Shown here one piece after another: positions 7,829 to 18,011 of a stretch of 64,000 nucleotides of DNA. Positions within the stretch are counted from its first letter, which is position 1. The number at the start of each line of letters is the position of its first letter. The notes under the pieces were generated by a model. It did no database searches, had not been told where the DNA came from, and saw nothing but the letters and a program-made list of their open reading frames with translations. This stretch comes from Pseudofrankia inefficax (GTDB taxonomy: Bacteria; Actinomycetota; Actinomycetes; Frankiales; Frankiaceae): the NCBI RefSeq assembly GCF_000166135.1, contig NC_014666.1:3906001-3970000 (forward strand), in the 5' to 3' direction. Both the position numbers and the translations under genes were made by a program.

Positions 7829-10800
7829 TCAGTAGACGTCGCGCAGGTAGCGCCCCTCTGTCGCCAGCCGGCGCACATAGGCGTCCGCGTCGGCGCCCAG
7901 GCCACCGTCGCGCGCGACGATGTCGCGCAGCGCGCGGTCCACGTCGATGGCCATGCGGCGCGCGTCGCCGCAAACGTACACATGCGCGCCGTCGCGAAGC
8001 CACGACCACAGCTCGGCGCCGTTCTCCCGCAGCCGATGCTGGACGTAGACCTTGGCCGGCTGGTCCTGGGAGAAGGCCAGGTCGAGCCGAGCCAGGATCC
8101 CGTCGGCGCGCAGTGCCGCCAGCTCGTCGGCGTAGTAGAAGTCGGTGCCACGACGCCGGGCGCCGAAGAACAGCCAGGTCCGGCCGCCGCGTAGCCCACG
8201 GGCCCTGCGGTCGTTCAGGAAGGCGAGGAAAGGGGCGACGCCGGTGCCCGGCCCGATCATCACGACGGGTGTGTCCGGGTCGGTCGGTGGGCGGAAGTGG
8301 GCTGTCGGGCGGACGGCGGCCAGCACGGTGCTGCCCGGCGTCGTGTCGGTCAGGTACGTCGAGCAGACGCCTTGGCGAGGCTGGCCGTTCCGGCCACGGA
8401 AGCGGAGCGCGGACACGGTCAGGTGAATCCGTTCCGGGTGCGCACGGGGGCTGGAGGAGATGGTGTACGAGCGCGGCCGTAGCCGTGGTAGGACGTCGAC
8501 CCAGTCCTGGGCCGTGGCCTGGACGGGGAACTCGTCCAGAACGTCCAGCGCCTGCCGGTCGCGGGTCCAGCGTGCCCATTCCTCGCGCGCGTCCGAGTGC
8601 GTCAGCTTCGCGAACGGGTGCGCGTCGCTGCGGCGTGCGACGAACCGGACGAGATCGGGGCTGATCGTCGTCACGTCGAGATGGTCACGGATCGCGTCGG
8701 CCAGTCGCATCCCGGCCGGATGGCCGCTGAGCGAGACTGGTGTCTCGCCGGCGAGCCCGGTCAGGCCCAGCCACTCGGCGACGTGGCGGGCGGCGTTGAC
8801 CGGCCAGACCCGCAGGCTGTCACCGACCTCGTAGGACAGGGCGCCGGCGTCGAGGACGATCTCGCGGGTCTCCCGTGCGGAACCGGGCCCGCTGAGCGGC
8901 CGGTTCCCGACGACGGTGATCTGGGTGGGCACGATGGCCGCGGGACCTGGCGGCCCAGTCGCCGGAGGTGGGGGAACGGCGGTGGTCGCCGGAGCGGGGC
9001 GGGCCGCGGGGTGGGGCCGCCCGGTCACCGGGAGGACGGTGTCGAGCCAGCGCGCGGCGTCCGCCTCGTAGTCGGGCTCGCAGTCGACGCGAGGGGACAG
9101 CCGGGTGGCTCCCAGTTCGGCCAGGCGTTCGTCCAGGCGGCGGCCGTGGCCGCAGAAGTCGTGGTAGCTGGAGTCGCCTAGGGCCAGGACCGCGAACCGC
9201 ACCCCGCGCAGGTCCGGCGCGCGCGGCTCGCGCAGCGCGGCCCAGAAGGCCGTTCCGTTGTCGGGCGGCCCGCCGTCGCCGAAGGTGCTCGTGACGGCGA
9301 GCACGTCCGTGTCCTCGTGCGCCAGCCGATCAAGGTCCTGCTCGTCCATGGAGCGCAGCGTCGCCTCCCGGCCGGCCTCGGCCAGCCTGCTCGCGGCGGT
9401 GGCCGCGACAGCCTGCGCGTTGCCGGTCTGCGACGCCCACAGAATCGTGACCGGGCGATCGCGCGTCGCGGGCGGCTCGTCGGACGCGTGCGGCCGCGCG
9501 GAGCCGACGGTCGCAGGGCCCGCAGGCGCGCCGGCGCGGGCGAAGACGCCGGCGAGCAGGCCGCGCAGCCAGTCTGCCCGGTCTGGTGCGATCGGGGCTG
9601 AGGCCGGCAGGACCGGCGCGTCGGCGGCACCGGTGGGCGGCGCCACCCGCAGGCCGGCCAGGAATCCGGCGACGTAGCGGCGTTCGTGCTCGTCGAGATC
9701 CGGGGGTGCCTGCGGTCCGACCGACAGCAGGTCGGCCAGCCTCGCGACGGCCTCCGAGACGCGCTCCCGGCCCGCCGCCGGCTCGTCCGGCTCGGTCGGC
9801 GCGTGCGCGCGATGGGCCGGGACCGCGTGCCGCGGGTCGGCGCCGTCCGCGCCCGACTGCTCGTCGGCAACCGTGCGCGTCGCGGCCGGCGGGGCCTCCC
9901 GTGGTGCGTGGACCTTGGTGAGCGAGACCGCGCAGTACTTGAACTCGGGCTGGAACGAGATCGGGTCGACCGCGTCGTTGGTGACGGCGTTGATGCTCAG
10001 GTACTCGCCGAACAGGTCGTTCCAGTGGAACGGTGCGAAGCAGACGCCGCGCTGGACGCGGTCGGTCACGGCGGCGGGCAGCACGGCGCGGCCCCGGCGG
10101 GAGGCGACCTCGACGCCGTCGCCGTCCGCGATGCCGAGCGGCGTGGCGTCCTCCGGATGAATCTCGACGAACGGCTTGGGGTTCAGCTTCGTCAGCCGGC
10201 CGATCTTGCCGGTCTTCGTCATCGTGTGCCACTGGTGGGCCAGCCGGCCCGTGTTCAGCAGGAAGGGATAGTCGTCGTCAGGGCTCTCCGCGGCGGGTAC
10301 GTGCGGGCGCGGGTAGAAGACCGCGCGGCCGTCGGGCGTCGGGAACGACGGCCGCCCGGTCGCGTCGAGATAGCGGATCGGGTTGCGGGCCGGCCCGTCC
10401 GGCGCGGCGGCCGGCCACTGGACCGGACCGCGGCGCAGCCGCGGGTAGCTGATCCCCCGCAGGTCATAGCCCGTCCGCGGATTGGCGAACGCCTTGATCT
10501 CGTCGAAGATCTCCTCGGCGTCCGTGTAGGAGAACGCGTCGGCGTAGCCCATCTCGCGGGCGACGTCCGCGATGAGCCGCCAGTCCGGACGGGCCTGCCC
10601 GGGCGGGTCGAGCGCCGGCTGGGCCAGCGTCACGTCGCGCTCCGAGTTGACCATGACGCCGGTCGACTCCGCCAACATGGCGCCGGGGAGAATCACGTCG
10701 GCGTAGGCGGTGGTCTCGGTCTCGGCGAAGACGTCCTGGACGACGACGAACTCGGCGGCCTCCAGCCCCCGGATGGCGGTCCGCCGGTTGGCCAGCGACG

Positions 10801-12058
10801 CGACCGGGTTCGTGCAGATGATCCAGCACGCCCTGATCTCACGGGCCGCCATCCGGGCGAACAGGTCGACGGTTCCCTGGCCGGCGGTGGAGCGCACGCT
10901 GCCCGGCGGCAGGCCCCAGCGTTCCTCGGCGAACCGCCGGTCGGCCTCGACCAGCACCGACCTCTGGCCGGGCAGGCCCGCGGCGAGGTAGCCCATCTCC
11001 CGGCCGCCCATCGCGTTGGGCTGGCCGGTGAGCGAGAACGGCCCGGCTCCCGGTCGGCAGATCGCTCCAGTGGCCAGATGCAGGTTGCACAGCGCGTTGG
11101 TGTTCCAGGTGCCGTGCGTGGACTGGTTCAGCCCCATCGTCCACAGGCTCGTCCACGCTCCAGCCTGGCCGATCCACTCGGCGGCTCGCCGGATGTCCGG
11201 TTCGGCGACGCCCGTGACCGCCGCGACCCGGTCCGGCGGGTAGTCGGCGAGGAAGGCGGGCATCTCGGGCCAGCCCCGGGTGTGCTCGGCGATGAACTCC
11301 TCGTCGACGGCCCCGTCCGCCACCAGCAGGTGCAGGATGCCGTTGAGCAGGGCCAGGTCGGTGCCCGGCCTTATCTGCAGGAACAGGTCCGCCTTCGCGG
11401 CCGTGTTCGTGCGCCGGGGGTCGACCACGATCAGTCTCGCGCCGCCGTCGCGGATCCGGTCCAGCAGGCGCAGGAACAGGACGGGGTGACAGTCGGCCAT
11501 GTTCGACCCGATGACCAGGAAGAGATCGGCGCGATCGAGGTCGGCGTAGGACCCGGGTGGCCCGTCCGCCCCGAGCGAGAGCTGGTAGCCGCTGCTCGCA
11601 CTGGACATGCACAGTCGGGAGTTCGACTCGATCTGGTTCGTCCGCACGAAGCCCTTCGCGAGCTTGTTCACGAGGTACTGGGCCTCGAGGGTGAGCTGGC
11701 CCGACACGTAGAACGCGACCGCGTCGGGGCCGTGCTCGTCGACGATCGCGCGCAGCCGCCGAGCGGTGCGGGAGACCGCCTCGGCCACGTCACACTCGGC
11801 GGCCGGGCCAGCGCGGTCGGCCCGCGCGAGCGCGGTGGTGAGCCGGCCGCCGGCGGCGAGCAGATCCGCGCTCGTGGCGCCCTTTGTGCACAGGCGCCCG
11901 GCGTTCGCCGGGTGGGACCGGTCGCCGGCGGCCTTGGCCGCGTGGCGCAGGCCGGCCTCGTCCCGCCGGACGTCGAGGACGAGGCCGCAGCCGACGCCGC
12001 AGTACGAACACACGGTCTTCACCGACGTGGCCGCGGACTGTTCGGCCCGAACGGTCAT
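7829..12058 (-). CDS. Assimilatory nitrate reductase fused to CysJ-like flavoprotein reductase
   Basis: A 1409-residue fusion. Residues 1 to about 700 form a molybdopterin oxidoreductase of the NasC/NarB type, opening with a 4Fe-4S site (C17, C20, C24, C57: [14 protein letters not shown]). From about 760 the sequence is CysJ-like: a linker ([11 protein letters not shown]), flavodoxin ([29 protein letters not shown]), FAD domain ([16 protein letters not shown]) and NADPH domain ([18 protein letters not shown]), ending in an aromatic C-terminus (RYLRDVY). The architecture predicts NADPH -> FAD -> FMN -> FeS -> Mo, so no separate electron-donor subunit is needed to reduce nitrate to nitrite. This fusion is known in actinobacteria. 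It is the last gene of an apparent operon, 36 nt after an M20 gene. No nitrite reductase lies nearby; a NarK-type carrier is at 22.3 kb. Confidence 0.92.
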   Translation of the reverse strand: MTVRAEQSAATSVKTVCSYCGVGCGLVLDVRRDEAGLRHAAKAAGDRSHPANAGRLCTKGATSADLLAAGGRLTTALARADRAGPAAECDVAEAVSRTARRLRAIVDEHGPDAVAFYVSGQLTLEAQYLVNKLAKGFVRTNQIESNSRLCMSSASSGYQLSLGADGPPGSYADLDRADLFLVIGSNMADCHPVLFLRLLDRIRDGGARLIVVDPRRTNTAAKADLFLQIRPGTDLALLNGILHLLVADGAVDEEFIAEHTRGWPEMPAFLADYPPDRVAAVTGVAEPDIRRAAEWIGQAGAWTSLWTMGLNQSTHGTWNTNALCNLHLATGAICRPGAGPFSLTGQPNAMGGREMGYLAAGLPGQRSVLVEADRRFAEERWGLPPGSVRSTAGQGTVDLFARMAAREIRACWIICTNPVASLANRRTAIRGLEAAEFVVVQDVFAETETTAYADVILPGAMLAESTGVMVNSERDVTLAQPALDPPGQARPDWRLIADVAREMGYADAFSYTDAEEIFDEIKAFANPRTGYDLRGISYPRLRRGPVQWPAAAPDGPARNPIRYLDATGRPSFPTPDGRAVFYPRPHVPAAESPDDDYPFLLNTGRLAHQWHTMTKTGKIGRLTKLNPKPFVEIHPEDATPLGIADGDGVEVASRRGRAVLPAAVTDRVQRGVCFAPFHWNDLFGEYLSINAVTNDAVDPISFQPEFKYCAVSLTKVHAPREAPPAATRTVADEQSGADGADPRHAVPAHRAHAPTEPDEPAAGRERVSEAVARLADLLSVGPQAPPDLDEHERRYVAGFLAGLRVAPPTGAADAPVLPASAPIAPDRADWLRGLLAGVFARAGAPAGPATVGSARPHASDEPPATRDRPVTILWASQTGNAQAVAATAASRLAEAGREATLRSMDEQDLDRLAHEDTDVLAVTSTFGDGGPPDNGTAFWAALREPRAPDLRGVRFAVLALGDSSYHDFCGHGRRLDERLAELGATRLSPRVDCEPDYEADAARWLDTVLPVTGRPHPAARPAPATTAVPPPPATGPPGPAAIVPTQITVVGNRPLSGPGSARETREIVLDAGALSYEVGDSLRVWPVNAARHVAEWLGLTGLAGETPVSLSGHPAGMRLADAIRDHLDVTTISPDLVRFVARRSDAHPFAKLTHSDAREEWARWTRDRQALDVLDEFPVQATAQDWVDVLPRLRPRSYTISSSPRAHPERIHLTVSALRFRGRNGQPRQGVCSTYLTDTTPGSTVLAAVRPTAHFRPPTDPDTPVVMIGPGTGVAPFLAFLNDRRARGLRGGRTWLFFGARRRGTDFYYADELAALRADGILARLDLAFSQDQPAKVYVQHRLRENGAELWSWLRDGAHVYVCGDARRMAIDVDRALRDIVARDGGLGADADAYVRRLATEGRYLRDVY

Positions 12059-12094
12059 ACCGGGACCCTTCCGGGTGAGGGGAGTGGGTGGGAG

Positions 12095-13489
12095 TCAGCG
12101 GCAGCCCAGTGCCCACGCGTCGGGGATGACGAGACCGTGGCCAGCCGGAGCGCCCTCGACGCCGACGCGGGGCCGGGCGGGCGAGCCCAGAAGGTGGTCG
12201 AGGACCTCCACGCCGAACGCGAGCGCCGCGACCGGCACCCGCTCGTCCACGCCGTGGAACATCGCCGCGAAGTCGAAGCCGGGCGGGAGCGCCAGCGGGG
12301 AGAACCCGTAGCAACGGATCCCGGCCTGCGTGAACCACTTGGCGTCCGTTCCCGCCGACTGCAGGTAGGGGACGGCGACCGCGCCCGGGTCTACCGCGCG
12401 CAGGCTCGCGCGCATCGCGTCATAGAAGGCGCCCGCTGGCTCCGTCTCCACCGCCGGGCTGTGCTGGAGGACCTCGACGGTCACCCCGGGCCCGGCCAGC
12501 TCCGTCACCGTCGCGGCGAACTCGTCGGCACGGCCGGGCAGGTAACGGCCGTCGATCGTCGCGCTCGCCCGTTCGACGCGGGCCGGGCCAGGCTCGTCGC
12601 GCACGTCGCTGGTGAGGGTGGTCGGAGCCACGGTGTCACGCAGCTGCAGGGCCATCGGCGCGAAGGTGGGGAACAGGCCGTGCAGCTCGCGGAGGTCCGC
12701 GGCAGTCCCCGCGCCGAAGTACCGACCGGTCGCCGCGCCCACCGCGCCCAGGAATGCCTCGGCGCTCGCCGGCAGGCCTGCGGGGAAGGGATGCGCGGCG
12801 ATGCGGGCGACGGCTTCGCACACCGCCACGGCCGGGTTCGGCCCGCTGCCCGCGCTCTCGGCGGTGAGCCGGAACCAGTGCACCCCCTTCTCCGCGACCT
12901 GGATGGGATACAGCCGCCGCCCGTCGGGCAGGGCACTGCTGAACCCGCCGATCTCCCCGATCGCGTCCGAGCAGTCGGCGAACAGCGCGCGGTGGTTCTC
13001 GACCAGGTACCGCGCGCCGTAGGTCCCGCCGGCCTCCTCGTCCGCGACGAACGCGAGGACCACGTCCCGGGCCGGCCGGCGGCCCGACCGGGCGTAGGCC
13101 CGGACCACTGCGAGCGTCATGGCCACCATGTCCTTCATGTCCACCGCGCCCCGGCCCCACAGGCAGCCGTCACGCAGCTCACCGCCGTACGGGTCGACGC
13201 TCCAGGCCGCGCGATCGGCCGGCACGGTGTCGAGGTGGGCGTGCACGAGCAGCGCGGGACTGTCACGGTCCCGGCCGGCCAGCCGGGCGACGACGCTGGT
13301 GCGCCCGGGCGCCGCCTCGGTCACGAACGGCTCCAGGCCCACCTCGGCCAGCAGCGCGGCGACGTACTCCGCCGCGGGGCGTTCCGGGTGCTCGCCGTCG
13401 TTGGACGTGTCGATGCGCAGCAGGCGGTGACAGATCTCGACGGCCTCCTGCGCGGCCGTCGGGGCGCCGCCCGGCGGTGACGGGTTCAC
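12095..13489 (-). CDS. M20-family metallohydrolase (ArgE/DapE type), copy 1
   Basis: Zinc-dependent amidohydrolase or peptidase of 464 residues. The M20 signature runs in order: HAHLDTVP (first metal His and Asp), WGRGAVDMKD (bridging Asp), VADEEAGG (catalytic Glu and metal Glu), and FHGVDERVPV near the end (last metal His). A lid domain sits in the middle. Members remove acyl groups from N-acylamino acids or cleave dipeptides. The gene starts 6 nt after the aminotransferase stop and precedes the nitrate reductase by 36 nt. It is clearly paralogous to the gene at 37208-38569: both share RLLRIDTSN..-LLRIDTSN.., DGCLWGRGAVDMK and RPARD(V/I)VLAFVADEE. In this operon it could deacylate a product acetylated by the GNAT enzyme; that is inference. 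Confidence 0.88.
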   Translation of the reverse strand: MNPSPPGGAPTAAQEAVEICHRLLRIDTSNDGEHPERPAAEYVAALLAEVGLEPFVTEAAPGRTSVVARLAGRDRDSPALLVHAHLDTVPADRAAWSVDPYGGELRDGCLWGRGAVDMKDMVAMTLAVVRAYARSGRRPARDVVLAFVADEEAGGTYGARYLVENHRALFADCSDAIGEIGGFSSALPDGRRLYPIQVAEKGVHWFRLTAESAGSGPNPAVAVCEAVARIAAHPFPAGLPASAEAFLGAVGAATGRYFGAGTAADLRELHGLFPTFAPMALQLRDTVAPTTLTSDVRDEPGPARVERASATIDGRYLPGRADEFAATVTELAGPGVTVEVLQHSPAVETEPAGAFYDAMRASLRAVDPGAVAVPYLQSAGTDAKWFTQAGIRCYGFSPLALPPGFDFAAMFHGVDERVPVAALAFGVEVLDHLLGSPARPRVGVEGAPAGHGLVIPDAWALGCR

Positions 13490-13495
13490 CCACCC

Positions 13496-14818
13496 TCACC
13501 GCCCCTCGGCCGAGGCCATGACGTCCGCCTGGGCGCGCAGCACCTGGCCGATGCGGTGCCCGGCCTCGCCTTGGCGGTCGCCGACGAGGGCGAACCTGAC
13601 GTGCCCAGCGCCCTCCGCGCCGAAGCCCGTACCCGGGGAGACCGCCACGGAGCAGGCCCGCAGCAGGCCGCGGGCGAACGCGGTGTCGTTCAGGCCCTCC
13701 CAGGGATCGGGCAGCCGGGCCCAGATGAACATCGTCGCGTCGGGCCGGTCGACTTCCCAGCCGCCGGTGGCGAGCTCCGCCCACAGCAGGTCGCGCCGGG
13801 CGGCGTAGCGGGCCGAGACCTCGCGGGGATAGGACGGCGTCTCGCTCAGCGCGACGGCCGCCGCGTGCTGGACCGGGCCGAGGCCGCCGTAGTTCTGGTA
13901 GGTCCGCAGCCGGGCGAGCGCGGCCAGCACCCGCGGGTTCCCGACCGCGAACGCGACGCGCCAACCTGCCATCGAGAACGACTTGGTCATCGTGTACAGC
14001 TCGACCGCGACGTCCTCGGCGCCCTCGACCTCCAGCACCGACGGCGGCCGGTACCCGTCGAACGCCGTGTCCGCGTAGGCGAAGTCGTGGACGAGGAAGA
14101 GCCGGTGGGCGCGGGCGAACCGCACCGTCTCACGCCACCAGGCCAGGTCCACGGTGGCCGTCGTGGGATTGTGGGGGAACGACAGGAGCAGTACCCGGGG
14201 GCGGATGACGGTGTTCTCCCACGCCCGGCGCAGCCGCTCGTGGAAGCCGGGCACGTCGACGGAGCCGTCCGGGCCGAGCAGGGACACCTTGATGACCGAC
14301 GCTCCCGCCAGCAGCGGCGCGTAGTGGTGCGCCGGGTAGGACGGCGTGGGGACCATGGCGATGTCGCCCGGCTCGAGCAGGATCTGCGTCAGCTGACTCA
14401 GGCCGTCCTTGGCGCCGAGCGTGACGACAACCTGCTCCTCGGGGCTGAGGGAGACGCCGAACCGGTGCCGGTAGAACCCGGAGACCGCGTGCCGCAGCTC
14501 CGCCGTGCCCCTGGGCGAGGTGTAGCGATGCGCGTCGGGCCGGTGCAGCGCCGCGGCCAGCCGCGAGACGGCCAGCGGCGGCGCCGGGATGTCCGGATTG
14601 CCGAAGCCGAGGTCGATGACGTCGTGCCCCGCCGCGGTGGCCTCGTCGACCGCGCCCTGCAACTCGGTGAGCGGGTACGGCGGGAGCTGCGGTACCCGGC
14701 GCAGGACCGGCAGATCGGCCGCCCGCCGCGCCGGGTCGAGCTCTTCGGCGCGGGAGACGCCCGGCGAGGTGACCATGGGTGGCTCGCCTCTGGTCGTCCC
14801 CGGAAGCCGGCTCACCAC
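13496..14818 (-). CDS. Class I/II PLP-dependent aminotransferase
   Basis: Fold-type I aminotransferase of about 440 residues, similar in layout to AlaT/LL-DAP-type enzymes. Visible features: DLGFGNPDIPAP near the N-terminus, YTSPRGTAELRHAVSGFY, the PLP-contact region SFPHNPT, DFAYAD, and the Schiff-base lysine in YTMTKSFSMAGWR. The start GTG at 14818 overlaps the ThiF stop by 7 nt; an internal ATG at 14776 is an alternative. It is followed after 6 nt by the M20 gene. The family interconverts 2-oxo acids and amino acids; an aromatic or branched substrate is possible given the neighbouring phenylpyruvate genes, but nothing in the sequence proves it. Confidence 0.9.
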   Translation of the reverse strand: MVSRLPGTTRGEPPMVTSPGVSRAEELDPARRAADLPVLRRVPQLPPYPLTELQGAVDEATAAGHDVIDLGFGNPDIPAPPLAVSRLAAALHRPDAHRYTSPRGTAELRHAVSGFYRHRFGVSLSPEEQVVVTLGAKDGLSQLTQILLEPGDIAMVPTPSYPAHHYAPLLAGASVIKVSLLGPDGSVDVPGFHERLRRAWENTVIRPRVLLLSFPHNPTTATVDLAWWRETVRFARAHRLFLVHDFAYADTAFDGYRPPSVLEVEGAEDVAVELYTMTKSFSMAGWRVAFAVGNPRVLAALARLRTYQNYGGLGPVQHAAAVALSETPSYPREVSARYAARRDLLWAELATGGWEVDRPDATMFIWARLPDPWEGLNDTAFARGLLRACSVAVSPGTGFGAEGAGHVRFALVGDRQGEAGHRIGQVLRAQADVMASAEGR

Positions 14819-15687
14819 CAGGTCCCGGAGAACGTCCGGGTGGTCCAGCTACGGGCGTCGAAGATCGCGTAGCCCGGCTGGACCGGCAGCGGTGTGACGC
14901 CGGGGATGTCCATGACCTCGAGCGCGGTGCGCTCGACCAGGACGCCCTCGCACAGGGGCGGCGTGCCGCCGTAGATCGGGATGGTGCGGTTCTCGATCCA
15001 CCACTCGTCGAAGGCCCGGTCGGACACCAGGTCCGGCCGCACGGGCATGAAGCGGTGAATCAGCTGGCGCAGGTTCTTCTCATCCAGCTCGGCGCCCGCG
15101 GGAAGGCCGTAGACCTCTTCCACCGGCATGGAGTCCCGCGTGTACTTGAAGACGTAGGCCGCGTGCCCGATGGTGAGCACGGTCAGGATGAAACGGGCCC
15201 GCGTCGACCGGCGGAAAGCCTCGTGCAGGGCGTAGTGCGCGTCGACCGTGTAGACGTCGATCTGGTCGAGGATCACGTCGCAGCCCTGGACGAACTCGTC
15301 CGCGGTGGCCGCGGTGATTCCGTCCGGGAACACGTCGATATTGACGTCTCTGGTCAGCGCGAACGCCATCTCGCCGACGACCTCCGCCTTATTGCGGCCG
15401 AGGTGGTCGAGGTCGGCGCCGACCTGGCGCTGGATATTGCTGACGTCGAACGAGTCGGAGTCCGCGAGCTTCAGATTGCGGACGCCCATGCGGACGAGGC
15501 GCAGCGCGGAGGAGCCGCCGATTCCGCCGGTTCCTGCGATGCCGATGACGCTGTCTCGGAGCTTCTCCTGGCGGCCGCGCTGCTCGGTAGGAGTGTCGCC
15601 CAGCCAGCCGAGGTTACGGTCCACCCTCTCCCAGTAGAAGGCATCGTCGTAGTCGCCTCGGTGCCTGATCACCCTGTTTTCGGGCAT
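14812..15687 (-). CDS. ThiF/MoeB-like E1 adenylyltransferase
   Basis: ATP-dependent adenylating enzyme of 291 residues. The Rossmann nucleotide loop is at 51-58 (AGTGGIGG), followed by the E1 motif DSDSFDVSNIQRQ (about 76-88) with the conserved Asp, Asn, Arg and Gln. Only two cysteines are present (C136, C246) and the paired CxxC zinc motifs of MoeB/ThiF are absent, so it is a divergent branch. E1-like enzymes activate a C-terminal carboxylate of a small protein or peptide (ThiS, MoaD, MccA). No such carrier or precursor is encoded beside it. The ATG at 15687 has AGGGAA upstream. It is second in the operon, 146 nt after the GNAT gene, and overlaps the aminotransferase. Function in the pathway is open. 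Confidence 0.85.
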   Translation of the reverse strand: MPENRVIRHRGDYDDAFYWERVDRNLGWLGDTPTEQRGRQEKLRDSVIGIAGTGGIGGSSALRLVRMGVRNLKLADSDSFDVSNIQRQVGADLDHLGRNKAEVVGEMAFALTRDVNIDVFPDGITAATADEFVQGCDVILDQIDVYTVDAHYALHEAFRRSTRARFILTVLTIGHAAYVFKYTRDSMPVEEVYGLPAGAELDEKNLRQLIHRFMPVRPDLVSDRAFDEWWIENRTIPIYGGTPPLCEGVLVERTALEVMDIPGVTPLPVQPGYAIFDARSWTTRTFSGTWW

Positions 15688-15776
15688 GGGAGTTCCCTTT
15701 CTGTCGGGCGTTGTTTCCGGTGGGCTGGCAAGGCCGGGCGCGCCGCGGGCCGGGGCGCCTGGCCTTGAGGTGGGAA

Positions 15777-15800
15777 CCGGGCCGCCGTGGGGCGGCCTGG
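15777..15800. other. Intercistronic hairpin between GNAT and ThiF genes
   Basis: Perfect 7-bp stem GGCCGCC/GGCGGCC with a 4-nt loop, extendable to about 9 of 10 pairs (CCGGGCCGCC gtgg GGCGGCCTGG). It lies in the 146-nt gap, so it could attenuate or stabilise the downstream mRNA. No T-run follows. Confidence 0.4.
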
Positions 15801-15833
15801 TGCCGTTGCCGTGTTTTGGGAGTGGCCGCTGGA

Positions 15834-16496
15834 TCAGGCCGTGCCGGCGATGTCCGGTACCGAGCCGGCCATGGCCAGCGCCTCCCGAAACGGCTTGCGC
15901 ATCGCGATTCCGGGGTAGCGCAGCAGCGCCGGCACGCCGGGGAGCGTGGGGGTGGGCACGACCTGGTAGCCGAGCCGCGCGTACAGCCGGCGCGCCGGGT
16001 TTCCCGCGAGGACGTAGAGCAGGGCGTCGTGGTGGCCGCCCTGGCGGGCGGTGTCCTCCATGGTGCGGAAGAGGAGTTCCCCGTACCCGTTTCCGCGGGC
16101 TCGGGGATGCACCACGAGGCTGTGGACCTGGGCCGTCATGGGAGGCAGCGGGGCGCACACGAGGTTCTGCAGCCGACTGTACGCCCAGCAGAACTCGGCG
16201 GCGGCCCGGACACCGAGGAAGGAAAGCGCCTGGGCGCCGACCATGGCCATGCTGGGCCGACGGCGCGGAAATGTCGAGGTGGATACCGCGCCGTAGGCGA
16301 TGATGCCGTCCGGTGAATCGAGGACGAGACCATCCCGAACCACCGACTCGTTTTCCCTGACCAGGCTTCTGATGAGCCTGAGACTCGCGTCGCGAGAGCC
16401 CGAGAAGATCCCGGGACATTCGTCCTCGTAGAGCTGAACCAGAAGATCGGCCACGGTCGTCAGATCATCGTCGTTGGCGGCACGTATGGAGGGCAT
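15834..16496 (-). CDS. GNAT-family N-acetyltransferase
   Basis: N-acetyltransferase of 220 residues. The acetyl-CoA-binding motif A is clear (VHSLVVHPRARGNGYGELLF), with motif B further on (NPARRLYARLGYQ). The N-terminal IRAANDDDLTTVADLLVQLY is typical of the fold. It heads the minus-strand operon, with a promoter at 16535-16563 and GAGGAG ahead of the ATG. GNAT enzymes acetylate amines on amino acids, aminoglycosides or proteins; paired with an M20 hydrolase downstream, an N-acetyl protection or self-resistance cycle is plausible but not shown. Confidence 0.88.
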   Translation of the reverse strand: MPSIRAANDDDLTTVADLLVQLYEDECPGIFSGSRDASLRLIRSLVRENESVVRDGLVLDSPDGIIAYGAVSTSTFPRRRPSMAMVGAQALSFLGVRAAAEFCWAYSRLQNLVCAPLPPMTAQVHSLVVHPRARGNGYGELLFRTMEDTARQGGHHDALLYVLAGNPARRLYARLGYQVVPTPTLPGVPALLRYPGIAMRKPFREALAMAGSVPDIAGTA

Positions 16497-16534
16497 CGGT
16501 CTCCTCGCAGCGAACGTTCATGACTCACTGAACC

Positions 16535-16563
16535 ATGTAACGTCGATGTTCCCATGAGGTCAA
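16535..16563 (-). promoter_or_regulatory. Sigma-70-type promoter of the GNAT-ThiF operon
   Basis: Read on the minus strand: TTGACC (16563-16558), a 17-nt spacer, then TTACAT (16540-16535). The -10 ends 38 nt before the GNAT start codon. The region 16564-16893 beyond it has no supported gene; a few short arginine-rich frames there look random. Confidence 0.55.
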
Positions 16564-16893
16564 GCGACCGATTCTGAATCCGAGGTTAACTTGCGGAGCA
16601 AGGTAGATCGCGTAGTGCGCCGCGATCCTTCGGCTACCCGTCCGACCTCGCGTGGGACGGCGGAGACGCGCCACCCGCCGCCGCGCGTACCAGTCCCGTG
16701 ACATAGTTCACGTTTCGATTGGCGGAGTGACTGTGCTGCTATCCCCGCAGGTCAGCGGTAGGGGCGCGAATTGTCGCGGCGACGCCGGAGAAGATCGGCT
16801 AACTGATCGAATGCAGAGGAGATCGAATGTGAAGGGAGAATGCGTGGCTGGGCGGGCCGCACGCAATGCGGTCCGCACGCATGTCACTTTCCG

Positions 16894-17742
16894 TCAGGAA
16901 CGGCGCCCGCCGGCACCCGCGGTCTCGCCGCCACCCGCACGCGCGGCGCCACCGTCACCGTTCGGGTCACCGTCGCCGTCCGCGTCCGCCGAGCGGGCCT
17001 CACCGCCGAGGACGCCCTCGGCGCGGACCGGCCGGCCGAGGAAGTCCGACAGCTCACGTTGACCGCGGGCGGTGACCCGCAGCGCCCGGGTGCCGGACTC
17101 GTGGCTCACCAGGCCGTGGCCGATCAGCGACTCCAGGACGGCGCCGCCGAGCACGCCGCCGAGGTGCGGGCGCCGCTCGGTCCAGTCGAGGCACGCGAAC
17201 GCGAAGCGGCGGCGACCGGGCTGGAGGCGCTCGAGGTCGACATCGAGCCGCCCGAACATGGCGGTCGCCGCAGGGCCCAGCGCGACGTCCTCGCGGATGC
17301 CCGCCGGCGGTCGCAGCGCGTCACCGGCGACCAGGGTGTCCATCAGCGCGACGCCCAGGTGCCCGGCCAGGTGGCCATAACAGGAGCGAGCCCGGGCGAG
17401 CGGGGACAGCGACGCCGGGACGCGTCGTCGCTCCCGGCCGCCGGAGGGTGCGGCGAGGGCCCGCAGGCTGGCGAGCGCCTCCCCGATGTGCGGCCCGGCC
17501 ACCTGGTAGATCGCGTGGCGGCCCTGCTTGCGCACGGTCACGAGCTGTGCGGCGCGCAGCCGCGCCAGGTGGTTCGCGACCCGGGGCGCCGGCATGCCCA
17601 TGGCGTCGGCGATCTCCGACATCGACTGCGGTCCCTCGCCGACGAGAAGATCAAGGACCGCGCAGCGGGTGGGGTCGGAGATCTCCCGTGCGAAGGCGAC
17701 GACGGTCTCCAGCGCGCCCTGGTCAGGCCGGGATCCAGCCAT
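16894..17742 (-). CDS. ArsR-type winged-helix regulator with C-terminal extension
   Basis: Regulator of 282 residues. The N-terminal ~95 residues are an ArsR-type winged helix (DPTRCAVLDLLVGEGPQSMS, PAPRVANHLARLRAAQLVTV, then GRHAIYQV). A further ~130-residue domain follows (RARSCYGHLAGHLGVALMD to LRVTARGQRELSDFLG) that also looks winged-helix-like, then a disordered Gly/Ala/Asp tail. The metal cysteines of classical ArsR are missing, so the signal is probably not a metal. The ATG at 17742 has GGGAGGTG upstream. It is divergent from the MFS gene at 18012 and is the likely regulator of that pump, perhaps also of the flanking operon. Confidence 0.82.
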   Translation of the reverse strand: MAGSRPDQGALETVVAFAREISDPTRCAVLDLLVGEGPQSMSEIADAMGMPAPRVANHLARLRAAQLVTVRKQGRHAIYQVAGPHIGEALASLRALAAPSGGRERRRVPASLSPLARARSCYGHLAGHLGVALMDTLVAGDALRPPAGIREDVALGPAATAMFGRLDVDLERLQPGRRRFAFACLDWTERRPHLGGVLGGAVLESLIGHGLVSHESGTRALRVTARGQRELSDFLGRPVRAEGVLGGEARSADADGDGDPNGDGGAARAGGGETAGAGGRRS

Positions 17743-18011
17743 GGCACCTCCCTCCCGCTCGACACGGCTCAGTGTAGCCACGTTTCACGCTTGGCTGATG
17801 TGTGGTAGACACCTGCTGTCGCGCGAAGCACGCAATCAGCGCCGGACCGCCGCTCGGCAGGGGCCGGCCGCACCCGAGCAGATCCGACGCAGACTCTCCC
17901 AGCCACCCACTCTGCCTGGCCTCGCGAGCACCGCATCCCCATCGGGGGCGGTGCGTCGCGCCAGGGGTGGTGTCGCGCCGCGGTTCCCGATCCTGACGAG
18001 GAGGAAAGCTC

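Noticed and set aside
9686-13480. A 1264-codon open frame antisense to the nitrate reductase and M20 genes.
   Set aside because: Its translation is Arg/Gly/Val/Pro-rich without domains, while the opposite strand encodes complete conserved enzymes. Long antisense frames are expected at this GC content.
14812-16496. A MccB/RiPP-type system based on the ThiF-like gene.
   Set aside because: No MccA-like or other precursor peptide is seen in the gaps, and no peptide-maturation partner such as YcaO or a radical SAM enzyme is present.
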